64,000 bases of DNA from Gordionus sp. m RMFG-2023 (taxonomy: Eukaryota; Nematomorpha; Gordioida; Chordodea; Parachordodidae): assembly GCF_954871325.1 (NCBI RefSeq), contig NW_027050885.1:682001-746000 (forward strand), in the 5' to 3' direction. How positions within the stretch are numbered: the first letter of the stretch is position 1; the number at the start of each line of letters is the position of its first letter. A program made the position numbers and the translations under genes. Under the pieces are notes generated by a model. The model was given only the letters and a program-made list of their open reading frames with translations. It did no database searches and had not been told where the DNA came from. This document shows, in pieces, positions 63,601 to 64,000 of the stretch.

Positions 63601-64000
63601 AATATAATAAGAATAGTTAAAAATTATTTTTATAAGTTCATAAAGTATATATTAAAGTGTTTTTTATATATATATCTGAAACATACGTAAAAATGCTTAT
63701 GACGCGAAAATATAATAAATCCCTTACAAGGGATTTTAAAAATATAAAAAAACTCAAGAGATATTAAGGGTTAAATCATTCGGTTAGGGTTATGGTTAGG
63801 GGGTTAGGGTTAGGGTTAGTGTTAGGGTTAAGGTTAGTGTTAGATTTAAGGTTTTTAAAATTATTTTTCTAAGTTCATAAAGTATATATTAAAGTGTTTT
63901 ATATATATATATATGTGAAACATACGTAAAAATGCTTATCACGCGAAAATATAATAAATCCCATAGAAGGGATTTTAAAAATATAAAAAAACTCAAGAGA

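Larger units (their letters stand above)
17029..64000. repeat. Main telomere-motif satellite array, continues past window end
   Basis: About 47 kb of head-to-tail monomers with no inserted element, gene or inversion that I could see. A consensus monomer reads GTGAAACATACGTAAAAATG, then CTTATCACGYGAAAATATAA, a CCCTTnnAAGGG inverted repeat, CTCAAGRGATATTAAGGG, 60-120 bp of TTAGGG-like repeat, TAGTAATAGTATTAAATAT, TTTTTCTAAGTTCATAAAGT and (TA)n. Monomer lengths read off at 26001-27624 are 282, 287, 261, 286, 239 and 268 bp. Monomer types differ in the CACGTG/CACGCG site, the hairpin sequence and the telomere-like tract. The array is unfinished at 64000. Confidence 0.95.

Noticed and set aside
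17029-64000. True terminal telomere tract
   Set aside because: Perfect TTAGGG runs are at most about three units long and are interrupted by AT-rich satellite every 240-290 bp. A telomere cap would be long and nearly pure.
17029-64000. CACGTG sites as E-box promoters or TATATA runs as TATA boxes
   Set aside because: Both recur in monomer after monomer as part of the satellite consensus, with no gene downstream.
17029-64000. CCCTT/AAGGG inverted repeats as transcription terminators
   Set aside because: They are part of each satellite monomer, are not placed after any gene, and the sequence is eukaryotic, so a bacterial-type terminator reading is not supported.
1-64000. Mitochondrial or plastid origin, suggested by the AT content
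   Set aside because: No organellar genes, tRNAs or rRNAs are present, and telomere-like satellite with a hAT insertion indicates nuclear DNA.

Overview
The window is eukaryotic repeat DNA. I see no protein-coding gene, rRNA or tRNA. It is very AT-rich and has two components: a tandem satellite whose monomers each carry degenerate vertebrate-type telomere repeat (TTAGGG and one-base variants), and two near-identical copies of a 5.4 kb foldback DNA transposon with hAT-superfamily ends. The TTAGGG motif, the hAT ends and the extreme AT content fit an AT-rich eukaryote with TTAGGG telomeres, probably an animal; the species cannot be named from this sequence. All telomere-like tracts have the G-rich strand on the + strand, so if this is subtelomeric the chromosome end should lie towards higher coordinates (inference).

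Layout: 1-555 satellite; 564-5949 transposon copy 1, flanked by the 8-bp duplication GTGAAACA; 5958-11612 satellite; 11621-17020 transposon copy 2 with the same 8-bp duplication and the same flanks; 17029-64000 uninterrupted satellite. Copy 2 is not an independent insertion. Positions 1 to about 8032 match 11058 to about 19103 almost base for base, so the filled site was duplicated as part of a block of about 11.06 kb. Three other satellite blocks (GTGAAACA at 20428, 24369 and 38020) have the same left and right neighbours but no transposon. They are paralogous empty sites that prove the element's exact ends.

Each transposon has a 13-bp perfect terminal inverted repeat, a CG-rich subterminal array of 13-bp units, an AT-rich stretch, an array of 119-bp units each centred on the palindrome TGACAATTGTCA, and a unique spacer of about 250 bp. 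The same modules then follow in reverse order on the opposite strand. It encodes no transposase and must be non-autonomous.

The satellite monomers are mostly about 240-290 bp, with a 338-bp class. They are organised into higher-order repeats: a six-monomer unit of about 1.63 kb in three tandem copies at 26001-30882, a tandem superunit of about 7.9 kb at 41845-57656, and a block of about 5.9 kb repeated with an offset of 13651 bp. Homogenisation by unequal exchange or related amplification is the simplest explanation. Because of the near-identity, copy numbers depend on assembly quality.
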